This document shows positions 9,568 through 19,125 of a DNA stretch of 64,000 bases, in pieces. Source of the DNA: Arthrobacter sp. MSA 4-2 (GTDB lineage Bacteria; Actinomycetota; Actinomycetes; Actinomycetales; Micrococcaceae). The stretch's first letter is position 1, and each line of letters begins with the position of its first letter. The translations under genes and the position numbers were made by a program. The stretch is from assembly GCF_016405885.1 (NCBI RefSeq), contig NZ_JAEKGC010000006.1, forward strand, positions 1 to 64,000. Direction: 5' to 3'. Below the pieces are notes generated by a model, which saw only the letters and a list, made by a program, of their open reading frames with translations, was not told where the DNA came from and made no database searches.

Positions 9568-11351
9568 CAGCTGAGCACACCGGGACGCTCTCGGACGACG
9601 CCGTGTCCCCGGCCGACGGCCCCATCCTCTCGGTGCGCGGACTCGGCGTCGACTTCAACGTCGACAACGAATGGGTGATGGCCGCCGAGGACGTCTCCTA
9701 CGACATACACCCCGGCGAAATCCTTGCCATCGTGGGCGAGTCCGGCTCCGGCAAGAGCATGTCCTCGATGGCGCTGCTGGGGCTGCTGCCCCGCAACGGC
9801 CGCTCCAAGGGCAGCGCGAGGCTGATGGGCAAGGAGCTGATCGGCGCCCCGCAGAAGACCCTGAGGCGGATCCGCGGCAACGACGTCGCGATGATCTTCC
9901 AGGAACCGATGACGGCGCTCAACCCGGTGCTGACCGTGGGCGAGCAGATCCGCGAGGCGGTTGAGCAGCACACCGAGGCCTCCCCCGCCGCCGCCAAGGA
10001 ACGGGCAATCGAACTGCTGCGCATGGTGGAGATCCCCGAGCCGGAACGTCGCTACGACTCCTATCCACACCAGTTCTCCGGCGGGCAGCGCCAGCGTGCG
10101 ATGATCGCCATCGCCCTGGCCAACGACCCAATGCTGCTCGTCGCCGACGAACCGACGACCGCGCTCGATGTCACCGTGCAGGCCGAGGTTCTCGAACTGC
10201 TGCGCCGGCTCAACAAGCGCCTGCGCAGCGCCATCCTCCTGATCACCCACGACATGGGGGTGGTGGCGGACCTTGCCGACCACATTGTGGTGATGGAGCG
10301 GGGCCGGATCGTGGAGTCCGCCCCCTCGCAGCAGCTGTTCCTCACCCCGAAGGAGCCCTACACCCGCCAGCTGCTCGATGCGGTGCCGTACCTGGGCTCG
10401 AAGGTCGGAGGGGTCCTCACCGACGTCGAGGTCGTCGACGGCAGCATCCGGATCCACGAGGACTACGCCGAACGCGCCCTGGCGCACCGGCAGGAGCACA
10501 CCGCCGCCGGCACCGTGCCCGCGCTGGAACTGGCGGGCGTGGACATCGAGTATCCGGGCCGTTTCCGGCAGCCGCCCTTCAAGGCGGTTCACGACGTGTC
10601 CTTCACCATCCTGCCCGGGGAGGTCATGGGGCTGGTCGGCGAGTCGGGCTCGGGCAAGTCGACGATCGCCCGGGCTGTCACCGGGCTGATCCGGACCAGC
10701 GCGGGCAGCGTGCGGATCGCGGGGACGGACATTACCTCGCTCTCCGCCCGGCAGATCCTGCCGCTGCGCAAGAAGTTCGCCATCGTCTTCCAGGACCCGG
10801 CCGCCTCGCTGAATCCGCGTCTCTCCATCGGGGACAGCATCGGCGAGCCGCTGTACCTGCACGAGAAGCTCTCCCGGGCCGATCTCGACCGGCGGGTGCA
10901 GGGCCTGCTTGAGGACGTGCAGCTGCCGGTCTCCTTCCGGAACCGGTACCCGCACGAGCTCTCCGGCGGCCAGCGCCAGCGGGTGGGCATCGCCCGCGCC
11001 CTGTCGCTCCGGCCGTCCCTCCTCGTCGCCGACGAGCCGACGTCAGCCCTTGACGTGTCGGTGCAGGCCGCGGTGCTGAAGCTGCTGCAGGAGCTGCAGC
11101 GCGAGCGGGGCTTCGCCTGCCTGTTCGTCAGCCACGACCTTGCCGTGGTCGAGCTGCTCGCCAGCCATATCGCGGTGCTCAGCAAGGGCCGCCTGGTGGA
11201 GCAGGGCACCACCGAGCAGGTGCTGAAGTATCCGCGGGATCCGTACACCCGGCGGCTCCTCGCCGCGGCGCCGGTGCCGGACCCCACGGAGCAGGCCGTG
11301 CGGCGCGAACAGCGCAACGCGATCCTCGCAGCGGGCACGACAGCGTCCTAG
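9564..11351 (+). CDS. fused double ATP-binding protein of oligopeptide ABC transporter (DppD-DppF type)
   Basis: Cytoplasmic energy-coupling subunit, 595 residues, made of two ABC ATPase domains in one chain. Domain 1 (about 15-270) has Walker A GESGSGKS, the [16 protein letters not shown] signature and Walker [13 protein letters not shown]. Domain 2 (about 315-580) has GESGSGKST, the [16 protein letters not shown] signature and [12 protein letters not shown]. Each domain ends in the oligopeptide-type extension ([31 protein letters not shown]). The ATG at 9564 overlaps the upstream stop; an ORF opening further upstream at 9465 would overlap the permease gene in another frame and was not used. 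Confidence 0.93.
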   Translation: MTAEHTGTLSDDAVSPADGPILSVRGLGVDFNVDNEWVMAAEDVSYDIHPGEILAIVGESGSGKSMSSMALLGLLPRNGRSKGSARLMGKELIGAPQKTLRRIRGNDVAMIFQEPMTALNPVLTVGEQIREAVEQHTEASPAAAKERAIELLRMVEIPEPERRYDSYPHQFSGGQRQRAMIAIALANDPMLLVADEPTTALDVTVQAEVLELLRRLNKRLRSAILLITHDMGVVADLADHIVVMERGRIVESAPSQQLFLTPKEPYTRQLLDAVPYLGSKVGGVLTDVEVVDGSIRIHEDYAERALAHRQEHTAAGTVPALELAGVDIEYPGRFRQPPFKAVHDVSFTILPGEVMGLVGESGSGKSTIARAVTGLIRTSAGSVRIAGTDITSLSARQILPLRKKFAIVFQDPAASLNPRLSIGDSIGEPLYLHEKLSRADLDRRVQGLLEDVQLPVSFRNRYPHELSGGQRQRVGIARALSLRPSLLVADEPTSALDVSVQAAVLKLLQELQRERGFACLFVSHDLAVVELLASHIAVLSKGRLVEQGTTEQVLKYPRDPYTRRLLAAAPVPDPTEQAVRREQRNAILAAGTTAS

Positions 11352-11369
11352 AGGTACTGTCCAGGCAGA

Positions 11370-11404
11370 CAGCAGGCCCCCGACCTTCCGTCGGGGGCCT
11401 GCTG
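11370..11404. terminator. bidirectional terminator between converging genes
   Basis: Perfect 14-bp arms (CAGCAGGCCCCCGA at 11370-11383 with 11391-11404) and a 7-base loop, between the ATPase gene (plus) and the MDR gene (minus). Confidence 0.85.
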
Positions 11405-11437
11405 CATGCCGGGCCGGCCGCACCAGGGCCGGCCCGA

Positions 11438-12403
11438 CTAGTGCCGGAAGACGATCTTGCCGAACACGTCGCCGGCGGCCATCCGGGCGAAGCCGTCCGC
11501 CGCATCCTCGAGGCCGATCACCGAGTCGATCGGCGGGCGGACGCCCGTGGCCGCCAGGAAGCGGGTCAGCCGGAGCAGCTCGTCCCGGGTGCCCATGGTG
11601 GAGCCGAGGACCCGCAGCTGGAGGAAGAACACCCGGTTCAGCTCCGCCGAGGGCGCCGGCCCGCTGGTGGCGCCGCAGGTCACCACCGCTCCCCCGGGCC
11701 GCAGCGCCTTGAGCGAGTGCGACCAGGTCGCCTCGCCGACGGAGTCGAAGACGACGTCGACCCGCTCCGGCAGGCGGGCACCGGCCTCAAAGGTGTCCGC
11801 GGCCCCCAGGGCGCGGGCACGGTCGAGCTTGTCGGTGTTCCTGCCCGTGACCCAGACGCGGAAGCCGGCGGCCGCCGCGAGGCTGATCAGGGCCGTGGAG
11901 ACGCCGCCGCCCGAGCCCTGGACCAGGATCGTCGAACCGGGGGCCGCGGGCGAGACGGTGAACAGCATCCGGTAGGCGGTCAGCCACGCCGTCGGAAGGC
12001 AGGCGGCCTCCTCGAAGGAAAGGTCTTCGGGCTTGGGCACCAGGTTGCGTTCGGGCACCCACACGTAGTCCGCCATGGTGCCCGGATAGCGTTCGGAGAG
12101 CAGGGAGCGCTGCGGGTCGAGGGTCTCATCGCCCTCCCATCCCGGCGCGGACAGCACCGAGTGCACGATCACGCTGCGCCCGTCGTCGTCGACCCCCGCC
12201 GCATCGCACCCGAGGACCATGGGGAGGCGCTCATTCGGGAGGCCCACCCCCTGGAGGGAGAACAGGTCGTGGCGGTTCAGCGCGGAGGCCACCACCCTCA
12301 CCCGGCGGAACCCGTCCGGCGGCGCGGGCGGCTCGAACTCCCCCACCCGCAGGGCCCCGAGCGGGTTGTCCTTCGATGTCGCTTCGACGTAGGCGGCGCG
12401 CAT
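11438..12403 (-). CDS. zinc-binding/MDR-family NADPH:quinone reductase-like oxidoreductase
   Basis: Medium-chain dehydrogenase/reductase of 321 residues. It starts with the GroES-like domain (ASALNRHDLFSLQG, LGCDAAGVD) and continues with a Rossmann NADPH fold (ILVQGSGGGVSTALISLAAA, a modified glycine-rich motif), VWVTGRN and DVVFDSVGEATW. The structural cysteines of alcohol dehydrogenases are not seen, which fits the zinc-free quinone reductase branch. ATG at 12403 is chosen for its GAGGGAG ribosome-binding site; the reading frame stays open further upstream to 12823 but without family similarity. Substrate not predictable. Confidence 0.85.
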   Translation of the reverse strand: MRAAYVEATSKDNPLGALRVGEFEPPAPPDGFRRVRVVASALNRHDLFSLQGVGLPNERLPMVLGCDAAGVDDDGRSVIVHSVLSAPGWEGDETLDPQRSLLSERYPGTMADYVWVPERNLVPKPEDLSFEEAACLPTAWLTAYRMLFTVSPAAPGSTILVQGSGGGVSTALISLAAAAGFRVWVTGRNTDKLDRARALGAADTFEAGARLPERVDVVFDSVGEATWSHSLKALRPGGAVVTCGATSGPAPSAELNRVFFLQLRVLGSTMGTRDELLRLTRFLAATGVRPPIDSVIGLEDAADGFARMAAGDVFGKIVFRH

Positions 12404-12548
12404 TGGAAATCTCCCTCGGTAGGTGCTGTGCCCCCATCCTAGGGCGGGCCTGCGGGCCGGGCGCCCGGCGCGCAGGGCGTTTAGGAGGCCCCCGCCGGAT
12501 GTGGGAGACTTGAATGCAGTTCTGTAGGCATATCTAAGGAGGCCAGCC

Positions 12549-12623
12549 ATGAGCAAGCGAGCACGCAAGCGCCGCGACCGTAAGCGCGGAGGCGCTAACC
12601 ACGGTAAGCGTCCCAACACCTGA
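12549..12623 (+). CDS. large-subunit ribosomal protein bL37 (24 residues)
   Basis: A very short gene encoding MSKRARKRRDRKRGGANHGK followed by RPNT. The highly basic composition and the C-terminal ANHGKRPN motif match bL37, the small actinobacterial ribosomal protein seen in mycobacterial ribosome structures. AAGGAGG lies 8 bases before the ATG and a terminator follows directly, so it is an independent transcription unit. TTGAAT at 12510-12515 with TATCTA at 12531-12536 is a possible, suboptimally spaced promoter. Confidence 0.88.
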   Translation: MSKRARKRRDRKRGGANHGKRPNT

Positions 12624-12638
12624 TCGTTGGAACACAGC

Positions 12639-12675
12639 AAAAGACCCCCGGCCTTCCGGCACGGGGGTCTTTTTC
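12639..12675. terminator. terminator after bL37 / rsrA
   Basis: Arms AAAAGACCCCCG (12639-12650) and its complement (12662-12673), followed by further T residues on the plus strand and preceded by A residues, so it can serve both the bL37 gene and the converging sigR-rsrA operon. Confidence 0.88.
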
Positions 12676-12690
12676 TGTCTGCGGCCGGGC

Positions 12691-12951
12691 CTAGTGCCCG
12701 GCGGTCTTCAGCTGGCCGATCCGCTCGAGGATGTTGTCCTTCAGCGAGGTCGGTGCCTTCTCGCTGCAGGAGCGCTTCACGACCTCCCGGATGACGCACT
12801 CGAGGTCGTGCTCCTTGGCGCACTCGGCGCAGCTGTCGAGGTGCGCCTTGATCTCTACGAGGTCCTTGTGCGAGAGCTCGCCGTCAAGGTAGTCGTACAG
12901 CTTCTCGATCCGCGCATCGGGGCAGTCCCCCAATTCTTCGCAATCCTTCAT
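12691..12951 (-). CDS. rsrA: mycothiol-system anti-sigma factor RsrA (zinc-binding)
   Basis: Redox-sensing anti-sigma factor of 86 residues. It shows the ZAS motif H-x3-C-x2-C as HLDSCAEC (His37, Cys41, Cys44) and further cysteines CEELGDC near the start and C-V-I/SCSE later. In Streptomyces and mycobacteria the reduced zinc-bound protein holds the sigma factor; thiol oxidation forms a disulfide and releases it. The ATG overlaps the sigR stop by 4 bases, coupling the two proteins' synthesis. Confidence 0.93.
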   Translation of the reverse strand: MKDCEELGDCPDARIEKLYDYLDGELSHKDLVEIKAHLDSCAECAKEHDLECVIREVVKRSCSEKAPTSLKDNILERIGQLKTAGH

Positions 12952-13622
12952 TTCGCACTCTCCTGTTTCGTGCCCTTGACACCCTCCACCGCGGCCGGGG
13001 TGCCCAGCCCCCGCTCCAGCGCGTACTCCGACAGGAGGTCGCGCAGCAGCTTGCGCCCGCGGTGCAACCGGGACATCACCGTCCCGATGGGCGTATTCAT
13101 GATTTCTGAGATTTCCTTGTACGCAAAGCCTTCGACGTCCGAGAAGTACACCGCCAGGCGGAACTCCTCCGGGATCGACTGCAGCGCGTTCTTGATGTCC
13201 GAGTCCGGCAGGTGGTCCAGCGCTTCGGCTTCGGCCGACCGCAGACCCGAGGAGGTGTGTTCGGCCGCCTTGGCCAGCTGCCAGTCCTCGATTGTGTCCG
13301 AATGCGACTGCAGCGGCTCCCGCTGGCGCTTCCGGTAGAGATTGATATAGGTGTTCGTCAGGATCCGGTACAGCCAGGCCTTGAGGTTCGTTCCCGGCTT
13401 GTACTGATGGAATGCCGAGAACGCCTTGGTGTAGGCCTCCTGCACCAGGTCTTCGGCGTCGCTGGGGTTGCGGGCCATGCGCATGGCCGCCGAGTACAAC
13501 TGGTCGACGTATTGCATGGCGTCCCGCTCGAAGCGGGCCTTGCGGTCTGCGTCCGATTCCGTGGATACGTCCAACTGGTCATTTTCGGTCGAGCTGCTGC
13601 CCGCCGGAGCTGTTGTATTCAT
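12948..13622 (-). CDS. sigR: ECF RNA polymerase sigma factor SigR/SigH (thiol-oxidative stress)
   Basis: ECF sigma factor of 224 residues. Region 2 is at about 35-100 ([52 protein letters not shown]) and region 4 at about 145-200 ([34 protein letters not shown]). The [11 protein letters not shown] and [20 protein letters not shown] segments identify the SigR/SigH group that controls thioredoxin, mycothiol and proteolysis genes. The ATG at 13622 gives the usual length but has no ribosome-binding site. The frame is open to a TTG at 13739, giving a 263-residue form, reminiscent of the long SigR' of Streptomyces. Autoregulation is indicated by the promoter at 13776-13801. Confidence 0.92.
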   Translation of the reverse strand: MNTTAPAGSSSTENDQLDVSTESDADRKARFERDAMQYVDQLYSAAMRMARNPSDAEDLVQEAYTKAFSAFHQYKPGTNLKAWLYRILTNTYINLYRKRQREPLQSHSDTIEDWQLAKAAEHTSSGLRSAEAEALDHLPDSDIKNALQSIPEEFRLAVYFSDVEGFAYKEISEIMNTPIGTVMSRLHRGRKLLRDLLSEYALERGLGTPAAVEGVKGTKQESAK

Positions 13623-13775
13623 TGGGGGAAAGTCTACGCGCCCGTTGCTGGGCGCGGCCGAGCGGCGCCGCTGCTCCAGCGTAACGTTCAGCTGGAAGTC
13701 GGGCGCGAGCTGTTCCGAAACACTTGCAGGTGTACCCAATGTGCCCCCGTCCGTCGATTTCGCTTACTCAGATGG

Positions 13776-13801
13776 AACCCCGGCAGGGGCCGCCTTATTC
13801 C
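13776..13801 (-). promoter_or_regulatory. SigR-type promoter of sigR-rsrA
   Basis: On the minus strand the sequence is GGAAT, 18 bases, GTT (GGAAT at 13801-13797; GTT at 13778-13776). This is the exact consensus known for Streptomyces SigR and mycobacterial SigH promoters. Transcription would start near 13768, about 30 bases ahead of the TTG at 13739 and about 145 ahead of the ATG at 13622. Confidence 0.88.
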
Positions 13802-13989
13802 ACCGGCTCCCCCGGAGCGGCGAGGGATCACCGCAGAGCACATTTTTCCGGCGGGATCACCCCCTGCCGGTGCGGCGGCGGGCGGATCGCCTCGCACGTC
13901 CAAAAGTGCAAAACTAGACCCAGCGTGCTTCGTAAGTTCCGAATCATCATGAACACCGGCGCCGGTGCGCCGGCAACCAGGAGGCTCTT

Positions 13990-14538
13990 GTGACCCTTGT
14001 CCGCGTTATCGCCCGACCACTGACCGCCAGCAGCTTCGCCTTCTCGGGGGTGGACCGGCTGCGGAGCGCAGGAAAAAACGCCGAGCAGCTCGAACCCGTC
14101 CTGACCCGGCTGGGCAAGGCCGTCCCGTCCCTGGCCCCGGTGACCGGTGACGCCAAGCGGGTCGCCCAGGTCCTGGGCGGCGTGCAGCTCGGCGCGGGCA
14201 TCCTGCTCGGTCTTGGACGGTTCTCCCGGGTCGCCGGAACGCTGCTCGCGGTCTCCGCCGCGGCCAACACGCTTGTCGATTTCAAGTCGGCTGACTCCTC
14301 GACGCCGGCAGCCCGCAAGGAACGCCGCGGTCAGCTGCTGCGCAACCTCTCCCTCGTCGGGGCGGCCCTGCTGGCCTCCGTTGACACCAACGGCCGCCCC
14401 GGGCTGGCCTGGCGTGCGGAGCACTTCGCCTCGGGTGCCAAGAAGAACGCGGTGGGGATCAGCAAGGACGCCCGCAAGCAGCTGAAGAAGGCCGACCTCG
14501 CCGTCCGCCGCACCGCCGCCGACGTTGTGGGTTCCTAA
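13990..14538 (+). CDS. DoxX family membrane protein
   Basis: A 182-residue DoxX/SURF4-like membrane protein. The N-terminal part has the family pattern ([20 protein letters not shown], then [20 protein letters not shown]) with about four hydrophobic spans to residue 145 and a charged C-terminal tail ([20 protein letters not shown]). Mycobacterial DoxX takes part in a membrane oxidoreductase complex against radical stress; that role here is only suggested by the divergent sigR neighbour. GTG start with AGGAGG 6 bases before it. aroA starts 5 bases after its stop. Confidence 0.82.
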   Translation: MTLVRVIARPLTASSFAFSGVDRLRSAGKNAEQLEPVLTRLGKAVPSLAPVTGDAKRVAQVLGGVQLGAGILLGLGRFSRVAGTLLAVSAAANTLVDFKSADSSTPAARKERRGQLLRNLSLVGAALLASVDTNGRPGLAWRAEHFASGAKKNAVGISKDARKQLKKADLAVRRTAADVVGS

Positions 14539-14543
14539 CGTCC

Positions 14544-15893
14544 ATGGCCCTTCCTTCTGCCGGGACCGCCGTGCCTCAGCAATCTCCAGGCGTCTGGCCG
14601 GCCCCCCGGCCCGCCGCGCCCGTCGACGCCGTCGTTGAGGTTCCGGGTTCCAAGTCCCTGACCAATCGGTACCTCGTGCTGGCGGCCCTAGCCGACGGAC
14701 CGTCGACGCTGCGCAACCCGCTCCATTCCCGTGACTCGGCGCTGATGATCGATGCCCTGCGTGCGCTCGGCGCAACGGTCACCGAGATCGAGGGGACCGG
14801 GCGATTCGGGCCGGACCTGCACGTGGTTCCCTTTCCCCGGGAGCGCCGGGAGCGGCGGATCGACTGCGGGTTGGCCGGGACGGTGATGCGCTTCGTGCCG
14901 GTGCTGGCCGCGCTGCAGGAGGGCGCCACCGCGTTCGACGGCGATCCGCACGCCCGCCAACGCCCCATGGGTGCCACCATCGGCGCCCTGCGCGGCCTGG
15001 GGGTTCCGGTCAAGGACGGCGGTGCCGGCGCCCTTCCCTTCACCGTCGACGGCCGCGGCGCCGTCGAGGGAGGGCACCTGGCGATCGACGCCGGCGCGTC
15101 CTCGCAGTTCGTCTCAGCGCTGCTCTTGGCCGGGGCGGCGTTCACGCGCGGGCTCCACCTCGAGCACGCCGGCGGCCGGCTGCCCAGCCTCGAGCACATC
15201 GCGATGACGGTGAGGGTGCTGCGAAGTGTCGGTGTGGACATCGACGACAGCGTCCCGATGTCCTGGCGGGTCAGCCCCGGCCCGATCCGCGCCTTCGACA
15301 TCGCCATCGAACCGGATCTCTCCAACGCCGGGCCGTTCCTCGCCGCCGCCGTGGTCACCGGCGGCAGGGTGACCATCCCGAACTGGCCGGCGGAGACCAC
15401 CCAGGTGGGTGACGCATGGCGGCAGATCCTTCCCCGCCTAAGCGCCTCGGTGGAACTGGCCGGCGGCGCCCTGACGGTCACCGGCGGCCCGCGCATCACC
15501 GGCGGGGATTTCGCCGACACCAGCGAACTGGCGCCGACGGTGGCCGCGCTGTGCGCCCTGGCCGAGACCCCCTCGACCCTGAGCGGCATCGCCCACCTGC
15601 GGGGGCACGAGACGGACCGGCTGGCGGCCCTTGTGCGGGAGATCAACGCCCTGGGCGGGAACGCCGAGGAAACCGCGGACGGTCTTCTCATCCGGCCCGC
15701 CTCCCTTCACGGCGGCGTGTTCTCCACCTACGACGACCACCGCATGGCCACGGCCGGCGCGGTGATCGGCCTCGCCGTCGACGGGGTCCTCGTCGAAAAC
15801 ATCGCCACCACGGCCAAGACGCTGCCGCAGTTCCCCGAACTGTGGGCGCAGCTCGTGGCCACGGCGCGCACCGGAGGCTCTCCGGGTGACTGA
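14544..15893 (+). CDS. aroA: 3-phosphoshikimate 1-carboxyvinyltransferase (EPSP synthase)
   Basis: Sixth enzyme of the shikimate pathway; transfers enolpyruvyl from PEP to shikimate-3-phosphate in the cytoplasm. Protein of 449 residues. The N-terminal substrate-binding [16 protein letters not shown] is intact, as are the [11 protein letters not shown] loop (actinobacterial variant of GNAGTAMR), the RQRPMG motif, [14 protein letters not shown] and the C-terminal [12 protein letters not shown] and [10 protein letters not shown]. The ATG is 5 bases after the DoxX gene with only a weak ribosome-binding site, so coupling to upstream translation is likely. It overlaps rsgA by 8 bases. Confidence 0.95.
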   Translation: MALPSAGTAVPQQSPGVWPAPRPAAPVDAVVEVPGSKSLTNRYLVLAALADGPSTLRNPLHSRDSALMIDALRALGATVTEIEGTGRFGPDLHVVPFPRERRERRIDCGLAGTVMRFVPVLAALQEGATAFDGDPHARQRPMGATIGALRGLGVPVKDGGAGALPFTVDGRGAVEGGHLAIDAGASSQFVSALLLAGAAFTRGLHLEHAGGRLPSLEHIAMTVRVLRSVGVDIDDSVPMSWRVSPGPIRAFDIAIEPDLSNAGPFLAAAVVTGGRVTIPNWPAETTQVGDAWRQILPRLSASVELAGGALTVTGGPRITGGDFADTSELAPTVAALCALAETPSTLSGIAHLRGHETDRLAALVREINALGGNAEETADGLLIRPASLHGGVFSTYDDHRMATAGAVIGLAVDGVLVENIATTAKTLPQFPELWAQLVATARTGGSPGD

Positions 15894-17019
15894 GGCCGGC
15901 AACCGGAGGGGCTCCCGGGCCTGGGACGAGTCCGATGTGCGGATCCGCCCCAACAAGAAGGGAACACGTCCCCGCACCAAGAACCGTCCGGCCTACGAGG
16001 ACGCCGTCACCGGCAGGATCGTCACCGTCGACCGCGGCCGCTATACCGCCGTCGTCGATGAGGACACCCCCGACGAGCGGCTCATCGTCGCGGCGCGGGC
16101 CCGCGAGCTGCGCCGCAGCGCCGTCGTCGCCGGCGACCTGGTGGCGCTCGTCGGGGACCTCTCCGGCGGCCCGGACTCCCTGGCGCGCCTGGTGCGCGTT
16201 GAGGAACGGCGCACCGTGCTGCGCCGCAGCGCCGACGACACCGACCCGGTGGAGCGCGTCGTGGTCGCCAACGCCGACCAGCTGGTCATCGTGGTCGCCG
16301 CCGCCAACCCGGAACCGCGCACCGGATTCATCGACCGCGCACTGGTGGCCGCCTACGACGCCGGCATCCGCCCCCTGCTGTGCGTCACGAAGGCGGACCT
16401 GGTGCACCCGGCGCCGCTGCTTGCCAACTACGAGCACCTCGACCTGCGGGTGGTGATCAGCAGGACGGCCGCCGACACCGGCGGCATCGAGGCCACCTCC
16501 GACGACGGCGCCTCGGCCCGCCTCTCGGGCGGCGCCATCAACACCCTGCGGGAGGAGCTCGACGGGCAGGTCAGCGTGCTGCTGGGCCACTCCGGGGTGG
16601 GCAAGTCCACCCTGGTCAACGCCCTCACCGGCTCCACGCGCGCCACCGGAGGCGTCAACGCCGTCACGGGCCGGGGCCGCCACACCTCGTCCTCGGCCGT
16701 TGCGCTCAAGGCCGCCGGGTCCGCCCCCGGCACCTGGATCATCGACACCCCCGGCATCCGGTCCTTCGGCCTGGCCCACGTCGACCCCGATCGGATCCTC
16801 CAGGCCTTCCCCGACCTTGAGCCCGGAACCGCCGACTGCGAACGCGGCTGCCTGCACGACTCCAACGCCGTGAACTGCGGCCTCGACGGGTGGGTCGCCA
16901 GCGGCGCCGCCGGCGAATCCGGACCGGTGCGCCTTGCCTCCCTGCGGCGCCTGCTGGGCGCAGGGTCCACGGACTCCCGCCAGGCGGCCCAGGAGGCGAA
17001 GGAACTGGGGAGCCAGTAA
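15886..17019 (+). CDS. rsgA: ribosome small-subunit-dependent GTPase A
   Basis: Circularly permuted GTPase of 377 residues that assists late 30S maturation. It has an N-terminal OB-fold (about 40-110), then the permuted GTPase motifs in the order G4 (TKAD at about 168), G1 (GHSGVGKST at about 237) and G3 ([10 protein letters not shown] at about 287), and a zinc-binding end with [16 protein letters not shown] (Cys-x4-Cys-x-His-x5-Cys-like). GTG at 15886 with GGAGG 9 bases before it, overlapping the aroA stop. In Actinobacteria aroA-rsgA adjacency is common. Confidence 0.94.
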   Translation: MTEAGNRRGSRAWDESDVRIRPNKKGTRPRTKNRPAYEDAVTGRIVTVDRGRYTAVVDEDTPDERLIVAARARELRRSAVVAGDLVALVGDLSGGPDSLARLVRVEERRTVLRRSADDTDPVERVVVANADQLVIVVAAANPEPRTGFIDRALVAAYDAGIRPLLCVTKADLVHPAPLLANYEHLDLRVVISRTAADTGGIEATSDDGASARLSGGAINTLREELDGQVSVLLGHSGVGKSTLVNALTGSTRATGGVNAVTGRGRHTSSSAVALKAAGSAPGTWIIDTPGIRSFGLAHVDPDRILQAFPDLEPGTADCERGCLHDSNAVNCGLDGWVASGAAGESGPVRLASLRRLLGAGSTDSRQAAQEAKELGSQ

Positions 17020-17023
17020 ACCC

Positions 17024-17032
17024 TGTTAGACT
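17024..17032 (+). promoter_or_regulatory. candidate extended -10 promoter of cspA
   Basis: TGTTAGACT is an extended -10 element located just after the rsgA stop; no good -35 is visible. Start near 17039 would give a 5' untranslated leader of about 137 bases, which is typical for cold-shock genes. Confidence 0.45.
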
Positions 17033-17175
17033 GAAGTCAGTTGTTGTGTTGCGCATTGAATTTCTGGCCTTGAATCCTCCTTTCGGAGTTCGAAAGCTGT
17101 TTTGATAAGCGAAAACGAACACCACGACGAGCGCACCGGAGTTCGGGGCGTCTCTCACAAGGTAAGGATCTTAAA

Positions 17176-17379
17176 ATGGCTACAGGTACAGTGAAATGGT
17201 TCAACGCTGAAAAGGGCTTTGGTTTCATCGCTCCCGAAGACGGCGGCGCCGACGTGTTCGCACACTTCTCCGCAATCAATTCGAACGGCTTCCGTTCACT
17301 CGAAGAGAACCAGAAGGTCAACTTCGAGACCACCCAGGGACCCAAGGGCCCCCAGGCTGAGAACATCACCGTTCTCTAA
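17176..17379 (+). CDS. cspA: cold shock protein, CspA family
   Basis: Single cold-shock domain of 67 residues that binds single-stranded nucleic acid as an RNA chaperone. RNP1 KGFGFIAP and RNP2 VFAHFSAI are both present, with the standard N-terminus [21 protein letters not shown] lies upstream of the ATG. It has a long leader (see promoter) and its own terminator, so it is monocistronic. Codon use is that of a strongly expressed gene. Confidence 0.95.
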   Translation: MATGTVKWFNAEKGFGFIAPEDGGADVFAHFSAINSNGFRSLEENQKVNFETTQGPKGPQAENITVL

Positions 17380-17420
17380 GGTTTCTCTCCTCCGGGATTG
17401 CAACCTCCGGCCGCGCTGAG

Positions 17421-17473
17421 CGGCCGAACCAAGGGTCACCGCTGCGGCATAAGCCGCCGGTGGCCCTTGGCCG
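17421..17473. terminator. terminator between cspA and formamidase gene
   Basis: Inverted repeat with arms CCAAGGGTCACCG (17429-17441) and 17458-17470, one G-T pair, extended by CGGCCG/CGGCC-type flanks; it lies between two converging genes. Confidence 0.75.
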
Positions 17474-17505
17474 TTAACGGCTCCCGGTGGAGGCCGGGGG
17501 CCCTC

Positions 17506-18762
17506 CTAGGTGTTGTTCGACCGTGGCGCGCCCATGCCGGCGTTTACCCGGTGCGGGCCGGCCGCCGAGGGACGCACATCGAAGTCGAAGATCGCCGTCG
17601 GGATGTAGACCGTCGAGCACGAGTTGGGGATGTCCACCACGCCGGACAACCTGCCCTCGATCGGCGCCGACCCCAGCAGCAGGTAGGCCTGCTCGGGGCT
17701 GTATCCAAACTTCGTCAGATAGTCGATGGCGTGAAGGCACGCGCGCTGATAGGACAGGTGCGAGTCGAGGTAGTGCTGCTTGCCATCAAGGGTCACCGAC
17801 GTGCCCGAAAAGGCGATCCACTCGCTGTACCGGGGGTCCACGATGCCGGGCATGAAGATGGCGTTCTCACTCACGCCGTAGGTTTCCATGCCTCCCTTGA
17901 TGACATCGACTCGAAGGTCAATGAAGCCGCCCATCTCGATCGCGCCGCAGAAGGTGATCTCGCCGTCGCCCTGGGAGAAGTGAAGGTCCCCCAGCGAGAG
18001 GTTCGCGCCGTCGACGAACACCGGATAGAAGATCCGGGTGCCCTTCGAGAGGTTCTTGATGTCCTGGTTGCCGCCGTTCTCCCGGGGCGGCGCCGTGCGC
18101 GCCGCCTCCCCCGCCACACGGTCGAACTCCGACGCCGGCAGGCTCCCGAGCACCGCCTCCCGCGGTTCGGGCGGCAGCGCGAGCGGCGGCACGCGGTTGG
18201 GGTCAGTGGCGATCAGGTCGCCTTCGCGCTGGTTCCACTTCGCCAGCAGCTGCGCGGAGGGAGCCGTACCCATCAGGCCGGGGTGGATGAGCCCCACGTA
18301 GGACACCTCAGGAACATGCCGCGAGGTCGCCACCTGGCCGGTGAAGTCCCAGATCGCCTTGTAGGCGTCGGGGAACTGGTCGGTCAGGAACCCGCCGCCG
18401 TTGTTCCGCGCGAAAATACCGGTGTAGCCCCACCCCTGCCCGGCCAGCGGCCCTGAGTCCTCCTGCGGGATCGGTCCGACGTCGAGGATATCGACGACGA
18501 GGAGGTCGCCCGGCCTCGCTCCTTCGACGGCGAAGGGCCCGCTGAGCTTGTGGACGGTGAGCAGCGGGGCGTTGAGGATGTCGTCGGCGGAGTCGTCGTT
18601 GACAATGGCGCCGTCGAACCATTCACGGCAATGGACCCGGAATGAATCACCGCGCCTCACCGTGGCGACCGGCGGAATTTCCGGATGCCACCGGTTGTGT
18701 CCAATTTTCTCCTGGTCCTCGAATTTCTTGGTCGAATCGAGCGGAAATATAACGTCAGGCAT
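17506..18762 (-). CDS. fmdA: formamidase / acetamidase (FmdA-AmdA family)
   Basis: Zinc-type amidase of 418 residues that hydrolyses formamide or short aliphatic amides to ammonia and the acid. Family motifs include GHNRWHPEIPP, GDLLVVDILDVG, QGWGYTGIFA, VSYVGLIHPGLMGTAP, FVDGANLSLGDLHFSQGDGE and CGAIEMGG. ATG at 18762 has GGAGGAG 8 bases upstream; the frame continues upstream to 19065 but without similarity. It is the last gene of an operon with fmdB and an amide channel, so imported amides are likely used as nitrogen source. Confidence 0.92.
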   Translation of the reverse strand: MPDVIFPLDSTKKFEDQEKIGHNRWHPEIPPVATVRRGDSFRVHCREWFDGAIVNDDSADDILNAPLLTVHKLSGPFAVEGARPGDLLVVDILDVGPIPQEDSGPLAGQGWGYTGIFARNNGGGFLTDQFPDAYKAIWDFTGQVATSRHVPEVSYVGLIHPGLMGTAPSAQLLAKWNQREGDLIATDPNRVPPLALPPEPREAVLGSLPASEFDRVAGEAARTAPPRENGGNQDIKNLSKGTRIFYPVFVDGANLSLGDLHFSQGDGEITFCGAIEMGGFIDLRVDVIKGGMETYGVSENAIFMPGIVDPRYSEWIAFSGTSVTLDGKQHYLDSHLSYQRACLHAIDYLTKFGYSPEQAYLLLGSAPIEGRLSGVVDIPNSCSTVYIPTAIFDFDVRPSAAGPHRVNAGMGAPRSNNT

Positions 18763-18803
18763 TTGAACTCCTCCAATATCTGGATCTGGCCGCACCCCGG
18801 AAA

Positions 18804-19094
18804 CTAGGGCCGCGGCAGTTTCTGGTGAAGCGGATTGGACGAATAGGGCGGGGTCCTGCGTGAATTCGTCGACGGCAGCGTCCCGGTCACCACCTGCGGT
18901 TCCGATGCACTGCGGTGTGTTGAATCGATCAGCTGAAAGGCCGCCGTGCCCGTTCGAGAAAGGTGGGGCGCGCTGATCTTCCGCCGCGCATCCTGGCCGC
19001 AGCTGGGGCAGGTCTGGACGTCCGCTGCTGCTTCCATGGGTCGGATCACTTCGAATGCTGCGCACTGAGGACAGGAATACTCATAGATGGGCAT
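18804..19094 (-). CDS. fmdB: FmdB-family zinc ribbon regulatory protein
   Basis: A 96-residue protein beginning MPIYEYSCPQCAAFEVIRPM with a second pair CPSCGQ, forming a CxxC...CxxC zinc ribbon over residues 1-45. FmdB was named as a putative regulator of formamidase in Methylophilus; its exact biochemical role is not settled. The C-terminal half is Ser/Thr/Pro-rich and probably disordered. ATG at 19094 with AAAGG upstream. It lies between the channel and fmdA genes, which strongly supports a shared function. Confidence 0.88.
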   Translation of the reverse strand: MPIYEYSCPQCAAFEVIRPMEAAADVQTCPSCGQDARRKISAPHLSRTGTAAFQLIDSTHRSASEPQVVTGTLPSTNSRRTPPYSSNPLHQKLPRP

Positions 19095-19125
19095 AGGGCA
19101 GACCTTTCTTTTGGGCAATGGACAC

